64,000 bases of DNA from Hafnia paralvei ATCC 29927 (lineage in GTDB: Bacteria > Pseudomonadota > Gammaproteobacteria > Enterobacterales > Enterobacteriaceae), in contig NZ_LXET01000013.1 of assembly GCF_001655005.1 (NCBI RefSeq), positions 62,001 to 126,000 on the forward strand, in the 5' to 3' direction. The notes beneath the pieces are model-generated. The model was given only the letters and a program-made list of their open reading frames with translations, ran no database searches and had not been told where the DNA came from. Below are positions 53,783 to 62,551 of this stretch, piece after piece; position 1 is the first letter of the stretch, and every line of letters starts with the position of its first letter. Made by a program: the position numbers and the translations under genes.

Positions 53783-54385
53783 TTACAGTTTAGCCGCGTT
53801 TTCAGACAGGTATTTAGCAACGCCGTCTGGAGATGCGCCCATACCTTCTTGGCCTTTTTCCCACTGAGCTGGGCAAACATCACCATGCTCTTCGTGGAAC
53901 TGCAGCGCGTCAACCATACGCAGCATTTCGTCGATGTTACGGCCCAGTGGCAGGTCGTTAACGACCTGATGGCGGACAACACCTTCTTTGTCGATCAGGA
54001 AAGAACCACGCAGAGCAACGCCAGCTTCTGGGTGCTCAATGCCGTATGCCTGCATGATTTCGTGCTTGATGTCAGCAACCAGTGGGTACTGAACTTCACC
54101 GATGCCGCCATTGTCGACAGGGGTTTTACGCCATGCGTTATGAACGAATTCAGAGTCCATAGAAACGCCAACAACTTCAACGCCACGGGATTTGAACTCT
54201 TTGTAACGGTGATCGAACGCGATCAGTTCAGAAGGACATACGAAAGTAAAGTCCATTGGCCAGAAGAACACGACTGCTGGCTTACCTTTAGTAAATTCTT
54301 TGAAGTTGAAGTTTTCAACGATTTCACCGTTGCCCAGAACGGCAGCGGCGGTAAAGTCTGGGGCTTGACGAGTAACCAGGACCAT
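53783..54385 (-). CDS. Typical 2-Cys peroxiredoxin (AhpC/TSA family)
   Basis: A 200-residue Prx1-type peroxiredoxin. The peroxidatic cysteine is Cys50 in FTFVCPSEL and the resolving cysteine Cys171 in DVCPAQW; the GGIGEVQYP loop marks a form sensitive to over-oxidation. It reduces H2O2 and organic peroxides with a thioredoxin-type donor. It has the tandem gene context seen in Yersinia-like genomes rather than E. coli. An OxyR-like site lies about 100 bp upstream. Confidence 0.93.
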   Translation of the reverse strand: MVLVTRQAPDFTAAAVLGNGEIVENFNFKEFTKGKPAVVFFWPMDFTFVCPSELIAFDHRYKEFKSRGVEVVGVSMDSEFVHNAWRKTPVDNGGIGEVQYPLVADIKHEIMQAYGIEHPEAGVALRGSFLIDKEGVVRHQVVNDLPLGRNIDEMLRMVDALQFHEEHGDVCPAQWEKGQEGMGASPDGVAKYLSENAAKL

Positions 54386-54481
54386 ATTAACTCCTGTTAA
54401 TTGTATGTTGGATGGATGATTAAATTCTTAGGTCGGGAGTCACTATACGTATTAAACGTTGGTGAATAAAGCGTAAAGCGC

Positions 54482-54507
54482 CGATTGATAAGATAGCTTT
54501 TACCTAT
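54482..54507. promoter_or_regulatory. OxyR-like site upstream of the peroxiredoxin gene
   Basis: CGAT-N7-ATAG-N7-CTAT at 54482-54507: two tetranucleotides fit the OxyR pattern exactly and one differs by a base. The fourth (GCAA) does not fit. It lies about 100 bp before the start codon. Confidence 0.4.
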
Positions 54508-54607
54508 CAATAATGCAAAAGGGTAAAAGTAAAGATTGGTATATAACATAGCGCTTTTGTAAAAAAGGGCAATAGCTAAACGCGCTAAGTGTTAACAATG
54601 TCAGTGT

Positions 54608-55189
54608 TTATAGGGTCTTTGCTTTGGCTTGAGCGATCATTTGCGGATAAAACTGCCAGAATGTTTGTTCAAGTTGCAGGTAATTATCTTCAATATCGAC
54701 AAAAGATCCGGCCAGAGCGCCGAGTTTTGGCCGTCGATTAGCCATACCTTGTAACACTTTGGCAATAAACGGGAGCTCAGCATAGCGTTCTAGCCAGCGT
54801 TCTTGCCACATAAAAGCATTAAGATTTTGAAAGCGCTCGGGAGACTGCGGCAACATGGGGACGATTTCGGATCGAGCGTGGTTTACGAAAGCGTTTAGAG
54901 ATATTTCCGGCTCTAACTCTTGCCAATGTAGTGCCAGGAAATGATCCCAAACCACATCGAGCGTAATAGGCGCGACGCGACGAAACTCTTGGCGAAAACA
55001 GCGTTTGGCTTCTAAGACCTGAGGGAGTCTATCGGTCATAACATCGACTCTACGATGCATAAAAATGCCATCAATGATGGGGGCAGAGTAGATGCCCTGT
55101 GGATTACCACGGACAAAGTCGGCTAAAAGATTGCCATACAGTGAGCTATGGGCCAATGAGGCAAGGTGAAGGTGTGCTAGAAAGTTCAT
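54608..55189 (-). CDS. acpH: Acyl carrier protein phosphodiesterase AcpH
   Basis: A 193-residue hydrolase of the HD-like AcpH family that removes 4'-phosphopantetheine from holo-ACP; length equals E. coli AcpH. Conserved metal-site segments are MNFLAHLHLA, GNLLADFVRG, MHRRVDVMTD and DHFLALHW. I start at the ATG at 55189, the family start; the 14 upstream codons overlap the promoter side. It is divergent from queA. Confidence 0.92.
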   Translation of the reverse strand: MNFLAHLHLASLAHSSLYGNLLADFVRGNPQGIYSAPIIDGIFMHRRVDVMTDRLPQVLEAKRCFRQEFRRVAPITLDVVWDHFLALHWQELEPEISLNAFVNHARSEIVPMLPQSPERFQNLNAFMWQERWLERYAELPFIAKVLQGMANRRPKLGALAGSFVDIEDNYLQLEQTFWQFYPQMIAQAKAKTL

Positions 55190-55279
55190 GGGATGAGTAT
55201 AGATGAGAATAACGCAGTTTAATCCATTCAATAACTAAGGTTATTTAATCTTATTTATTCTGGCTTATATCATACTGAA

Positions 55280-55336
55280 CCGCTTAACAGTTGCAGCAGA
55301 GCGTTTGCAGCTCTAGACTAAGCGGCCTGTTTTTTG
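55280..55336 (+). terminator. Terminator-like hairpin in the queA leader
   Basis: CCGCTTA/TAAGCGG encloses a second stem AGAGC/GCTCT and is followed by CCTGTTTTTT. It ends 42 bp before the queA start. A -10-like TATCAT lies immediately upstream (near 55268). It could attenuate queA or make a short RNA. Confidence 0.45.
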
Positions 55337-55377
55337 CGTGCTCCCTGCGTCCGCTATATATAGAGTGAATAATAACC

Positions 55378-56451
55378 ATGCGTGTTTCTGATTTTTCGTT
55401 CGAACTCCCCGATAACCTTATTGCCCGCTATCCACAAGCGGAGCGCAGCGCTTGCCGTTTGTTATCGCTGGATGGGCCAACGGGAAAATTAGAGCATGGC
55501 GTGTTTACCGACGTTTTGAACAAAATAGACGCGGGAGATCTGCTGATCTTCAATAATACTCGAGTTATCCCGGCGCGTTTATTCGGTCGCAAAGCCAGTG
55601 GCGGAAAACTGGAAGTGTTGGTGGAACGTCTTTTAGATGATACTCGCGTATTAGCGCACGTTCGTGCATCCAAGTCCCCTAAGCCGGGCGCAGAGCTGCT
55701 GCTTGGCGATAATGAGGATATTCGTGTCACGATGGTTGCACGCCATGACACGCTATTTGAGCTGCGTTTTGAAGATGGCCGCGATGTACTGACTATTTTG
55801 AATGCTGCAGGGCATATGCCTTTGCCGCCTTATATTGATCGTCCAGATGAAGACGCAGACCGCGAGCTTTATCAAACCGTATATAGTTCACGTCCTGGCG
55901 CAGTTGCGGCGCCAACCGCTGGGCTGCATTTTGATGAACCTCTATTGGAAAAACTGCGCGCTAAAGGCGTGGAGATGGCATTTGTGACTCTGCATGTTGG
56001 CGCCGGAACATTCCAGCCAGTACGTGTGGACACTATAGAAAATCACACCATGCATTCTGAATATGCAGAGGTTCCGCAAGATGTGGTTGACGCCGTATTA
56101 GCGTGTAAGGCGCGGGGTAACCGCGTTATCGCCGTCGGAACCACGTCGGTTCGGTCGATTGAGAGTGCAGCCGCTGCGGCAAAAGACCAGCTTATTGCGC
56201 CATTTTTTGACGATACGCAAATCTTTATCTATCCGGGCTACCACTATCAGGTGATTGATGCTCTGATAACCAACTTCCATTTGCCTGAATCCACGCTGAT
56301 TATGTTGGTATCTGCATTTGCGGGTTATAAAAATACCATGCATGCATATCACGAAGCGGTGGCAAAGGAATACCGCTTCTTTAGCTATGGGGATGCGATG
56401 TTTATCACCCACAGCGAATTAGCGGAGCAAGAGAAAGTGTCAGCCGAATAA
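55378..56451 (+). CDS. queA: S-adenosylmethionine:tRNA ribosyltransferase-isomerase QueA
   Basis: A 357-residue enzyme that transfers the ribosyl part of AdoMet to preQ1 in tRNA to give epoxyqueuosine. Family segments SDFSFELPDNLIARYP, FNNTRVIPARLFG, AAPTAGLHFDE and TNFHLPESTLIMLVSAF are all present. It heads the queA-tgt-yajC-secD-secF block. A hairpin with a T tract separates it from tgt. Confidence 0.97.
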   Translation: MRVSDFSFELPDNLIARYPQAERSACRLLSLDGPTGKLEHGVFTDVLNKIDAGDLLIFNNTRVIPARLFGRKASGGKLEVLVERLLDDTRVLAHVRASKSPKPGAELLLGDNEDIRVTMVARHDTLFELRFEDGRDVLTILNAAGHMPLPPYIDRPDEDADRELYQTVYSSRPGAVAAPTAGLHFDEPLLEKLRAKGVEMAFVTLHVGAGTFQPVRVDTIENHTMHSEYAEVPQDVVDAVLACKARGNRVIAVGTTSVRSIESAAAAAKDQLIAPFFDDTQIFIYPGYHYQVIDALITNFHLPESTLIMLVSAFAGYKNTMHAYHEAVAKEYRFFSYGDAMFITHSELAEQEKVSAE

Positions 56452-56456
56452 TTTCG

Positions 56457-56502
56457 TGGCCCGTACTGTTGCGCTGAAATGCGACGTACGGGCCAATTTT
56501 TG
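56457..56502 (+). terminator. Terminator-like hairpin between queA and tgt
   Basis: TGGCCCGTAC/GTACGGGCCA, a 10-bp perfect stem with a 19-base loop, followed by ATTTTTG. It should at least reduce readthrough into tgt. Confidence 0.65.
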
Positions 56503-56571
56503 CCCACTTAGACTTTGGCTTCCCGTTCTAACGGGTATGTCGAATAGGGCGTCTTTCCATTAGGAATACAA

Positions 56572-56592
56572 CATCAGACTGTTTTTCTGATG
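56572..56592 (+). repeat. Stem-loop next to the tgt ribosome site
   Basis: CATCAGA/TCTGATG with a 7-base loop, ending 2 bases before the GGAGG of tgt. It may affect translation initiation. Confidence 0.45.
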
Positions 56593-56605
56593 CTGGAGGT
56601 TTTGA

Positions 56606-57733
56606 GTGAAGTATGAATTAGATACAACCGACGGCCGTGCTCGTCGTGGCCGCCTGATTTTTGATCGCGGCGTGGTGGAAACCCCTGCGTTTATGCCTGT
56701 CGGTACTTACGGTACCGTCAAAGGGATGACGCCTGAAGAAGTGAAAGAAACGGGCGCACAAATTCTGCTGGGCAACACTTTCCATCTATGGCTGCGTCCT
56801 GGGCAGGAAATCATGAAGTTGCATGGCGACCTGCATGATTTTATGCAGTGGAAGGGGCCTATCCTAACGGATTCCGGCGGCTTTCAGGTATTTAGCTTGG
56901 GCAAAATGCGCAAGATTAAAGAAGAGGGTGTGCATTTTCGTCATCCGATCAACGGTTCTCCGATTTTCCTAAGTCCTGAAAAATCAATGGAAATTCAGTA
57001 CGATCTGGGTTCTGATATTGTGATGATTTTCGACGAGTGTACGCCGTACCCTGCAGATTGGGATTATGCCAAGAGCTCGATGGAGATGTCTCTGCGCTGG
57101 GCGAAGCGTAGCCGCCAACGCTTTGATGAATTGGGTAATAAAAACGCCTTGTTCGGTATTATCCAAGGCGGCGTTTACGAAGATTTACGAGATGTCTCGT
57201 TAAAAGGGCTGGTAGAGATCGGCTTTGATGGTTACGCTGTGGGCGGCTTGGCCGTCGGCGAACCAAAGGAAGACATGCACCGTATTCTTGAGCATGTATG
57301 TCCACAGATTCCGGAAGATAAACCGCGTTACCTAATGGGTGTCGGTAAACCGGAAGATTTAGTGGAAGGTGTTCGTCGTGGTATCGACATGTTCGACTGC
57401 GTGATGCCGACCCGAAATGCGCGTAACGGTCATCTGTTTGTGACCAACGGTATTGTAAAAATCCGTAACGCTCAATATAAAGATGATACGACGACGTTGG
57501 ATGCTGAGTGTGATTGCTACACTTGCCGTAATTATAGCCGTGCGTATCTACATCATCTTGATCGTTGTAACGAAATTCTTGGTGCGCGCTTAAACACTAT
57601 CCATAACCTGCGCTATTATCAGCGTTTGATGGCTGGTTTACGCCAAGCTATTGAAGACGGTAAGTTGGAAGAGTTCGTCGCTGATTTCTATGGACGTCAG
57701 GGTAAACCTGTACCGCCCGTCGGCGCCAAATAG
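56606..57733 (+). CDS. tgt: tRNA-guanine transglycosylase
   Basis: A 375-residue enzyme exchanging guanine for preQ1 at position 34 of tRNAs with GUN anticodons; same length as E. coli Tgt. The active site is in LTDSGGFQVFSLGK, the nucleophile region in DMFDCVMPTRNARNG and the zinc site in CDCYTCRNYSRAYLHH. The start is GTG at 56606 with GGAGG upstream. Confidence 0.97.
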   Translation: MKYELDTTDGRARRGRLIFDRGVVETPAFMPVGTYGTVKGMTPEEVKETGAQILLGNTFHLWLRPGQEIMKLHGDLHDFMQWKGPILTDSGGFQVFSLGKMRKIKEEGVHFRHPINGSPIFLSPEKSMEIQYDLGSDIVMIFDECTPYPADWDYAKSSMEMSLRWAKRSRQRFDELGNKNALFGIIQGGVYEDLRDVSLKGLVEIGFDGYAVGGLAVGEPKEDMHRILEHVCPQIPEDKPRYLMGVGKPEDLVEGVRRGIDMFDCVMPTRNARNGHLFVTNGIVKIRNAQYKDDTTTLDAECDCYTCRNYSRAYLHHLDRCNEILGARLNTIHNLRYYQRLMAGLRQAIEDGKLEEFVADFYGRQGKPVPPVGAK

Positions 57734-57739
57734 AATTTG

Positions 57740-57766
57740 GCCGGTTAGGAGTCATCTTTAACCGGC
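57740..57766 (+). repeat. Stem-loop between tgt and yajC
   Basis: GCCGGTTA/TAACCGGC with an 11-base loop, followed by only a weak T-rich tail (TTACTCTTTG). It is more likely a processing or stability stem than a full terminator. Confidence 0.45.
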
Positions 57767-57899
57767 TTACTCTTTGTCGTCCAAGTTGTTGATAGCAAAC
57801 CAGCGCTTCTACAACTAGACATCTTTAGAGTATAGAATGGCTTGTTTCTGGCTGTTTGTTGTTGCTTTCAATCTGTAGTTAATAATGAGGGATATTTAG

Positions 57900-58232
57900 A
57901 TGAGTTTATTCATTTCCGACGCTGTGGCATCTGCTGGAGCACCGGCTCAGGGCAGCCCGTACTCTTTAGTGATCATGCTGGTAGTATTCGGCCTGATTTT
58001 CTATTTCATGATCCTGCGTCCACAGCAGAAACGCGCTAAGGAACATAAAAAACTGATGGATGCCATCAGCAAGGGTGATGAAGTTCTGACTAACGGTGGA
58101 TTGATCGGTCGCGTAACGAAAGTTGCAGAGACGGGTTATATTGCCATCGCTCTGAACGATACCACTGAAGTTATCATCAAACGTGATTTCGTGACCGCTG
58201 TTCTGCCGAAAGGTACGATGAAGGCGCTGTAA
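57900..58232 (+). CDS. yajC: Sec translocon accessory protein YajC
   Basis: A 110-residue protein with one transmembrane helix (about residues 20-40, YSLVIMLVVFGLIFYFMILR) and a cytoplasmic domain with the family motif RPQQKRAKEHKKLM. It forms a complex with SecD and SecF that supports the SecYEG translocon. secD follows after 27 bp. Confidence 0.96.
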   Translation: MSLFISDAVASAGAPAQGSPYSLVIMLVVFGLIFYFMILRPQQKRAKEHKKLMDAISKGDEVLTNGGLIGRVTKVAETGYIAIALNDTTEVIIKRDFVTAVLPKGTMKAL

Positions 58233-58259
58233 TTTTTGATTTTCCCTAAGGGAACTGCC

Positions 58260-60116
58260 GTGTTAAACCGTTATCCTTTGTGGAAGTACATCATGCTGAT
58301 CTTGGTGATTGCCATTGGTCTGCTTTACGCACTTCCTAACCTTTATGGCGAGGATCCGGCTGTTCAGATCACTGGCGCGCGCGGTGTCGCCGCCAGTGAA
58401 ACAACACTGGTCCAAGTCCGTGATGAGCTTGAAAAACAGCACATCGCCAGCAAATCTATTGCGCTGGAAAATGGTGCCATCTTGGCACGCTTCAAAGATA
58501 CTGACGTTCAGCTCCGTGCACGTGAAGTGCTGATGGATATGCTGGGCGACAAATACGTTATCGCGTTGAACCTTGCACCTGCTACGCCAAGATGGTTAGA
58601 AGCCATTGGTGCAGAACCGATGAAGTTAGGTCTGGATCTGCGCGGTGGTGTGCACTTCCTGATGCAGGTTGATATGGAGACTGCTCTGAGCAAATTGCAA
58701 GAGCAGAGTATGGATATGCTGCGCAGCGATTTGCGTGAAAAGGGCATTCCTTATTCAACGATCCGTAAAACTGACGGTTCTACCAACGGCGTTATCATTA
58801 CATTCCGTGATGCTGAGACTCGTGATAAAGCGAGCAGCTATCTGTCGCCTCGTTACCTTAATAATCTAGTATTTAGCAAGGTTGGTGATAATGGTCTGAA
58901 AGCGGTGATGACCGATCAGCGTCTGCAAGAAGCCCGTGAATATGCTGTTCAGCAGAACATTAATATCCTGCGTAACCGTGTAAACCAGTTGGGCGTTGCC
59001 GAGCCGCTCGTTCAGCGTCAAGGTGCAGACCGAATTGTGGTTGAGCTGCCGGGTATTCAAGATACGGCACGAGCGAAAGAGATTCTGGGGGCTACCGCAA
59101 CCTTGGAATTCCGTTTGGTGAACTCGAATGCTGACAGCACCGCTGCTGCCAATGGGCGCGTACCAGGCGATTCTGAAGTGAAATACACACGTGATGGACG
59201 TCCTATCGTGATGTATAAGCGCGTTATCCTGACCGGCGATCACATTACCGACTCGACCTCGAGCCAAGACGAATTTAACCGCCCTCAGGTTAATATCTCG
59301 CTTGATGGCGCAGGCGGCAGCGCGATGTCTAATTTCACGAAGGATAACATCGGCAAGCCGATGGCGACCCTATTCGTTGAATACAAAGACAGTGGTAAGA
59401 AAGACGCGAGCGGTAAATCAATTCTAGCTAAGCAAGAAGAAGTGATTAACGTGGCGACTATCCAGTCTCGTTTGGGTAATAGCTTCCGTATTACCGGTAT
59501 CGACAACCCGAATGAAGCTCGCCAACTCTCTTTACTGTTGCGTGCTGGCGCGTTGATTGCACCAATTCAGATTGTTGAAGAACGCACTATTGGTCCGACG
59601 CTGGGTGCTCAGAATATCACTCAGGGTCTGGAAGCATGCTTGGCGGGTTTGATTATCTCGATCCTGTTCATGGTGTTCTTCTATAAGAAATTTGGTCTGA
59701 TAGCGACCTCTGCGTTGCTGGCTAACCTGGTGCTCATCGTTGGGATTATGTCCCTGCTGCCGGGAGCGACTCTCACCATGCCTGGTATTGCGGGGATTGT
59801 GTTAACCCTTGCAGTAGCAGTGGATGCCAACGTACTGATAAACGAACGTATTAAGGAAGAGCTTAGTAACGGACGTTCAGTACAACAGGCTATCAATGAA
59901 GGTTATCAAGGCGCATTCAGCTCCATTTTTGATGCTAACGTTACGACGCTTATCAAGGTCATCATCCTGTATGCCGTTGGCACCGGGGCAATTAAAGGCT
60001 TTGCGATCACGACCGGTATTGGTGTGGCGACGTCAATGTTTACCGCAATTATCGGTACTCGTGCCATCGTAAACCTGTTGTACGGCGGCAAGCGCATCAA
60101 CAAGCTGTCTATCTGA
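58260..60116 (+). CDS. secD: Protein translocase subunit SecD
   Basis: A 618-residue RND-superfamily translocation motor subunit. It has a first helix (WKYIMLILVIAIGLLYALPN), a large periplasmic P1 domain (about residues 30-450) and five more helices. The conserved LGLDLRGGVHFLMQVD and VDANVLINERIKEEL are present. I chose the GTG at 58260 (AAGGGA 7 bases upstream) because E. coli SecD begins (M)LNRYPLWKY. It uses the proton gradient to pull proteins into the periplasm. Confidence 0.97.
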   Translation: MLNRYPLWKYIMLILVIAIGLLYALPNLYGEDPAVQITGARGVAASETTLVQVRDELEKQHIASKSIALENGAILARFKDTDVQLRAREVLMDMLGDKYVIALNLAPATPRWLEAIGAEPMKLGLDLRGGVHFLMQVDMETALSKLQEQSMDMLRSDLREKGIPYSTIRKTDGSTNGVIITFRDAETRDKASSYLSPRYLNNLVFSKVGDNGLKAVMTDQRLQEAREYAVQQNINILRNRVNQLGVAEPLVQRQGADRIVVELPGIQDTARAKEILGATATLEFRLVNSNADSTAAANGRVPGDSEVKYTRDGRPIVMYKRVILTGDHITDSTSSQDEFNRPQVNISLDGAGGSAMSNFTKDNIGKPMATLFVEYKDSGKKDASGKSILAKQEEVINVATIQSRLGNSFRITGIDNPNEARQLSLLLRAGALIAPIQIVEERTIGPTLGAQNITQGLEACLAGLIISILFMVFFYKKFGLIATSALLANLVLIVGIMSLLPGATLTMPGIAGIVLTLAVAVDANVLINERIKEELSNGRSVQQAINEGYQGAFSSIFDANVTTLIKVIILYAVGTGAIKGFAITTGIGVATSMFTAIIGTRAIVNLLYGGKRINKLSI

Positions 60117-60126
60117 GGAGTGCGTT

Positions 60127-61098
60127 GTGGCACAGGAATATAGTGTTGAACAATTAAATTACGGCCGTAGAGTCTATGACTTTATGCGCTGGGACTACTG
60201 GGCTTTCGGTATTTCTGGTTTTCTGTTGCTCCTTTCTATCATCATTATTGGTGTGAATAAGTTCAACTTAGGGCTGGATTTTACTGGTGGTACCGTCATT
60301 GAAGTTTCGCTGGAAAAACCAGCTGATATGGACATGATGCGTGATGCACTGAAGAAAGCAGGTTTCGTTGATCCTCTGTTGCAGAATTTTGGTAGCAGTC
60401 GTGACATTGTTGTACGTATGCCTCCAGCGACAAGTGAAGCTAGTGGGGAAGCGTTAGGTAGCAAAGTCATTAGCGTGATTAACGAGGCGACCAGTCAGAA
60501 TGCAACGGTAAAGCGTATTGAGTTTGTAGGCCCGAGCGTTGGCGAAGATCTGGCACAACATGGCGCTATGGCGCTGTTGGTCGCGCTAATCGCTATTTTA
60601 ATTTACGTTGGCGTTCGCTTCGAATGGCGTTTGGCTGCTGGTGTGGTCATTTCATTATTGCATGATGTGATCATCACCTTGGGCGTATTGTCGCTATTTC
60701 ATATTGAGATCGATTTAACTATCGTCGCGTCGCTGATGTCGGTTATCGGTTACTCACTTAACGACAGTATTGTGGTATCTGACCGTATCCGTGAGAATTT
60801 CCGTAAGATCCGTCGTGGAACCCCTTACGAAATCTTCAACGTGTCGTTGACACAAACGTTGCATCGAACACTGATCACTTCCGGCACCACGTTGATGGTG
60901 ATCCTGATGCTGTATTTGTTTGGTGGACCGATGCTGAAAGGCTTCTCGTTGACCATGCTGATCGGTGTTTCTATCGGTACAATTTCGTCTATCTATGTTG
61001 CATCTGCGCTGGCTCTGAAACTGGGCATGAAGCGTGAACATATGCTACAGCAGAAGGTCGAGAAAGAAGGGGCGGATCAGCCGTCAATTTTGCCGTAA
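60127..61098 (+). CDS. secF: Protein translocase subunit SecF
   Basis: A 323-residue partner of SecD with six helices. Signatures are FNLGLDFTGGTVIEVS near the N-terminus and GYSLNDSIVVSDRIRENF near residue 220. It starts with a GTG 10 bp after secD. Its last codons and stop lie in the first copy of a 30-bp tandem duplication. Confidence 0.97.
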   Translation: MAQEYSVEQLNYGRRVYDFMRWDYWAFGISGFLLLLSIIIIGVNKFNLGLDFTGGTVIEVSLEKPADMDMMRDALKKAGFVDPLLQNFGSSRDIVVRMPPATSEASGEALGSKVISVINEATSQNATVKRIEFVGPSVGEDLAQHGAMALLVALIAILIYVGVRFEWRLAAGVVISLLHDVIITLGVLSLFHIEIDLTIVASLMSVIGYSLNDSIVVSDRIRENFRKIRRGTPYEIFNVSLTQTLHRTLITSGTTLMVILMLYLFGGPMLKGFSLTMLIGVSIGTISSIYVASALALKLGMKREHMLQQKVEKEGADQPSILP

Positions 61099-61148
61099 TC
61101 TGATGTTGTGTGATCGTCTTTGCCGTAATCTGATGTTGTGTGATCGTC
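61089..61148. repeat. Perfect 30-bp tandem duplication at the end of secF
   Basis: The 30 bases at 61089-61118 are repeated without change at 61119-61148. The unit contains the end of secF (TTTGCCGTAATC..., including the stop), so a second copy of the final codons lies downstream. The secF terminator follows at once. Confidence 0.95.
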
Positions 61149-61159
61149 GGCTATAATGC

Positions 61160-61187
61160 AAAAACCCCGCTGCGGCGGGGTTTTTTT
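61160..61187 (+). terminator. Terminator after secF
   Basis: AAAAACCCCGC-TGCG-GCGGGGTTTTTTT, a strong bidirectional intrinsic terminator closing the sec operon and possibly serving the convergent yajI. Confidence 0.92.
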
Positions 61188-61211
61188 ATGGCATAAGCAC
61201 TAAACGAAAAT

Positions 61212-61745
61212 CTATTGGCGCTCAATACCACTTAAGCGAATGAAGCCCAGATTTTCTGGCGCGATATCGCTTAAGCGAACTTCCATGCTGGTAACGTTAG
61301 TCGGTGTTGCAGGGCTTTTAAAGCTGATACTTTGTGACAGCGTGCTGCTTTGGTCTGGCTCTAACGTTGCTTGATTCAGCGAGCCCCACTCCAAAGAGCC
61401 GGTGAAACTTGGCAGAATTGAGCCGTTGGCGGTTTTTATTTGCAACACGGCTTTGCTGCCATCGGCTTCGGGTTCCAGATGGCTTATCAACAAGCGCAGT
61501 TGACCGATGCTGGTGATCCCTACGGCGTCGCTGTTGGCGGCTGGGATCAGGTAAATGCTCTGCTCGTTATTTTCATTCATGGCTTTCTGACGCTCCAGAT
61601 ACTCGGCTTCAGTGCTAAGTTTCTGAACTTTTTGTGTCAGCTCCTGAACTTCCGACTGAAGAGCCTCAGTTTTTGGATCAGAAGCGCATGCCGTTAGCAT
61701 CAATGCCAAAGGGGCAAGCACGAATAAAGGGCGGTATATAGACAT
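61212..61745 (-). CDS. yajI: YajI lipoprotein (DUF3251)
   Basis: A 177-residue lipoprotein (E. coli YajI 179). The signal peptide ends in the lipobox LTAC (Cys20). A heptad-like helix follows (TEALQSEVQELTQKVQKL), then a beta-rich DUF3251 domain. The function is unknown. Position between secF and nrdR is conserved with E. coli. Confidence 0.92.
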   Translation of the reverse strand: MSIYRPLFVLAPLALMLTACASDPKTEALQSEVQELTQKVQKLSTEAEYLERQKAMNENNEQSIYLIPAANSDAVGITSIGQLRLLISHLEPEADGSKAVLQIKTANGSILPSFTGSLEWGSLNQATLEPDQSSTLSQSISFKSPATPTNVTSMEVRLSDIAPENLGFIRLSGIERQ

Positions 61746-62060
61746 AGATCGCTCGATTTATTATGGACATAGATAAAAGATTAATCGCCTTTGACCTGAA
61801 TGTCACATGCTAATTGCTACTAGATCGATATGACTAAGTATAGTGTGATGGCGGCGATGTGCGGGGAAGTTTGTCTGCATGCCATTTCATCCCGCGAAAT
61901 TAGGATGGGAGCCGCGAGCAAATTATCTTCAGATTTTGCATAAATGCCCTGTTTTCGCGAAGAATGAGGCTGAGAGCGCATTATTGCCAAACTGACATCC
62001 CTTTGTTGTTATGCCACTTCGGGGTACACTAACGTTATCTCAGGCCTTTCAGGAAGAGCT
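61746..62060. promoter_or_regulatory. Divergent yajI / nrdR region
   Basis: A 315-bp gap. A plausible nrdR promoter is TTGTTG at 62003-62008 with TACACT at 62025-62030 (16-base spacer). No further gene or strong structure is seen. Confidence 0.45.
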
Positions 62061-62510
62061 ATGCATTGCCCATTTTGTTCCGCCGTTGATACCAAAGTCA
62101 TTGATTCCCGTTTGGTCGGGGATGGTACGCAAGTGCGTCGTCGTCGCCAATGTCTGGTTTGTAATGAACGATTCACCACTTTTGAGGTTGCCGAACTCGT
62201 CATGCCCCGCGTTATCAAAAGTAACGATGTTCGCGAGCCATTCAATGAAGATAAGTTACGCAGTGGTATCCTAAAAGCATTAGAAAAACGCCCTGTAAAC
62301 TCAGACGATGTTGAAATGGCCATTAGCCATATCAAATCTCAGCTTCGCGCAACCGGTGAACGAGAAGTTCCTACCAAGATGGTGGGAAATCTGGTGATGG
62401 ATGCGTTGAAAAAGCTCGATAAAGTGGCGTATATCCGCTTTGCCTCCGTCTATCGTAGTTTTGAAGATATTCGCGAGTTTGGCGAAGAAATTGCCAAATT
62501 GCAGGACTAA
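62061..62510 (+). CDS. nrdR: Transcriptional repressor NrdR
   Basis: A 149-residue regulator of ribonucleotide reductase genes. The N-terminal zinc ribbon has Cys3, Cys6, Cys31 and Cys34 (HCPFC and CLVCNERF), followed by an ATP-cone domain (about residues 49-139, VIKSNDVREPFNEDKL). It senses ATP/dATP. The length equals E. coli NrdR. ribD follows after 41 bp. Confidence 0.97.
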   Translation: MHCPFCSAVDTKVIDSRLVGDGTQVRRRRQCLVCNERFTTFEVAELVMPRVIKSNDVREPFNEDKLRSGILKALEKRPVNSDDVEMAISHIKSQLRATGEREVPTKMVGNLVMDALKKLDKVAYIRFASVYRSFEDIREFGEEIAKLQD

Positions 62511-62551
62511 GCACTGGCTTAGATTAGTAAGTTAATCTCCGGACGAAACCT

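Noticed and set aside
53575..53982. 135-codon minus-strand frame over the malZ/peroxiredoxin junction
   Set aside because: It runs through the terminator and both well-supported genes in other frames.
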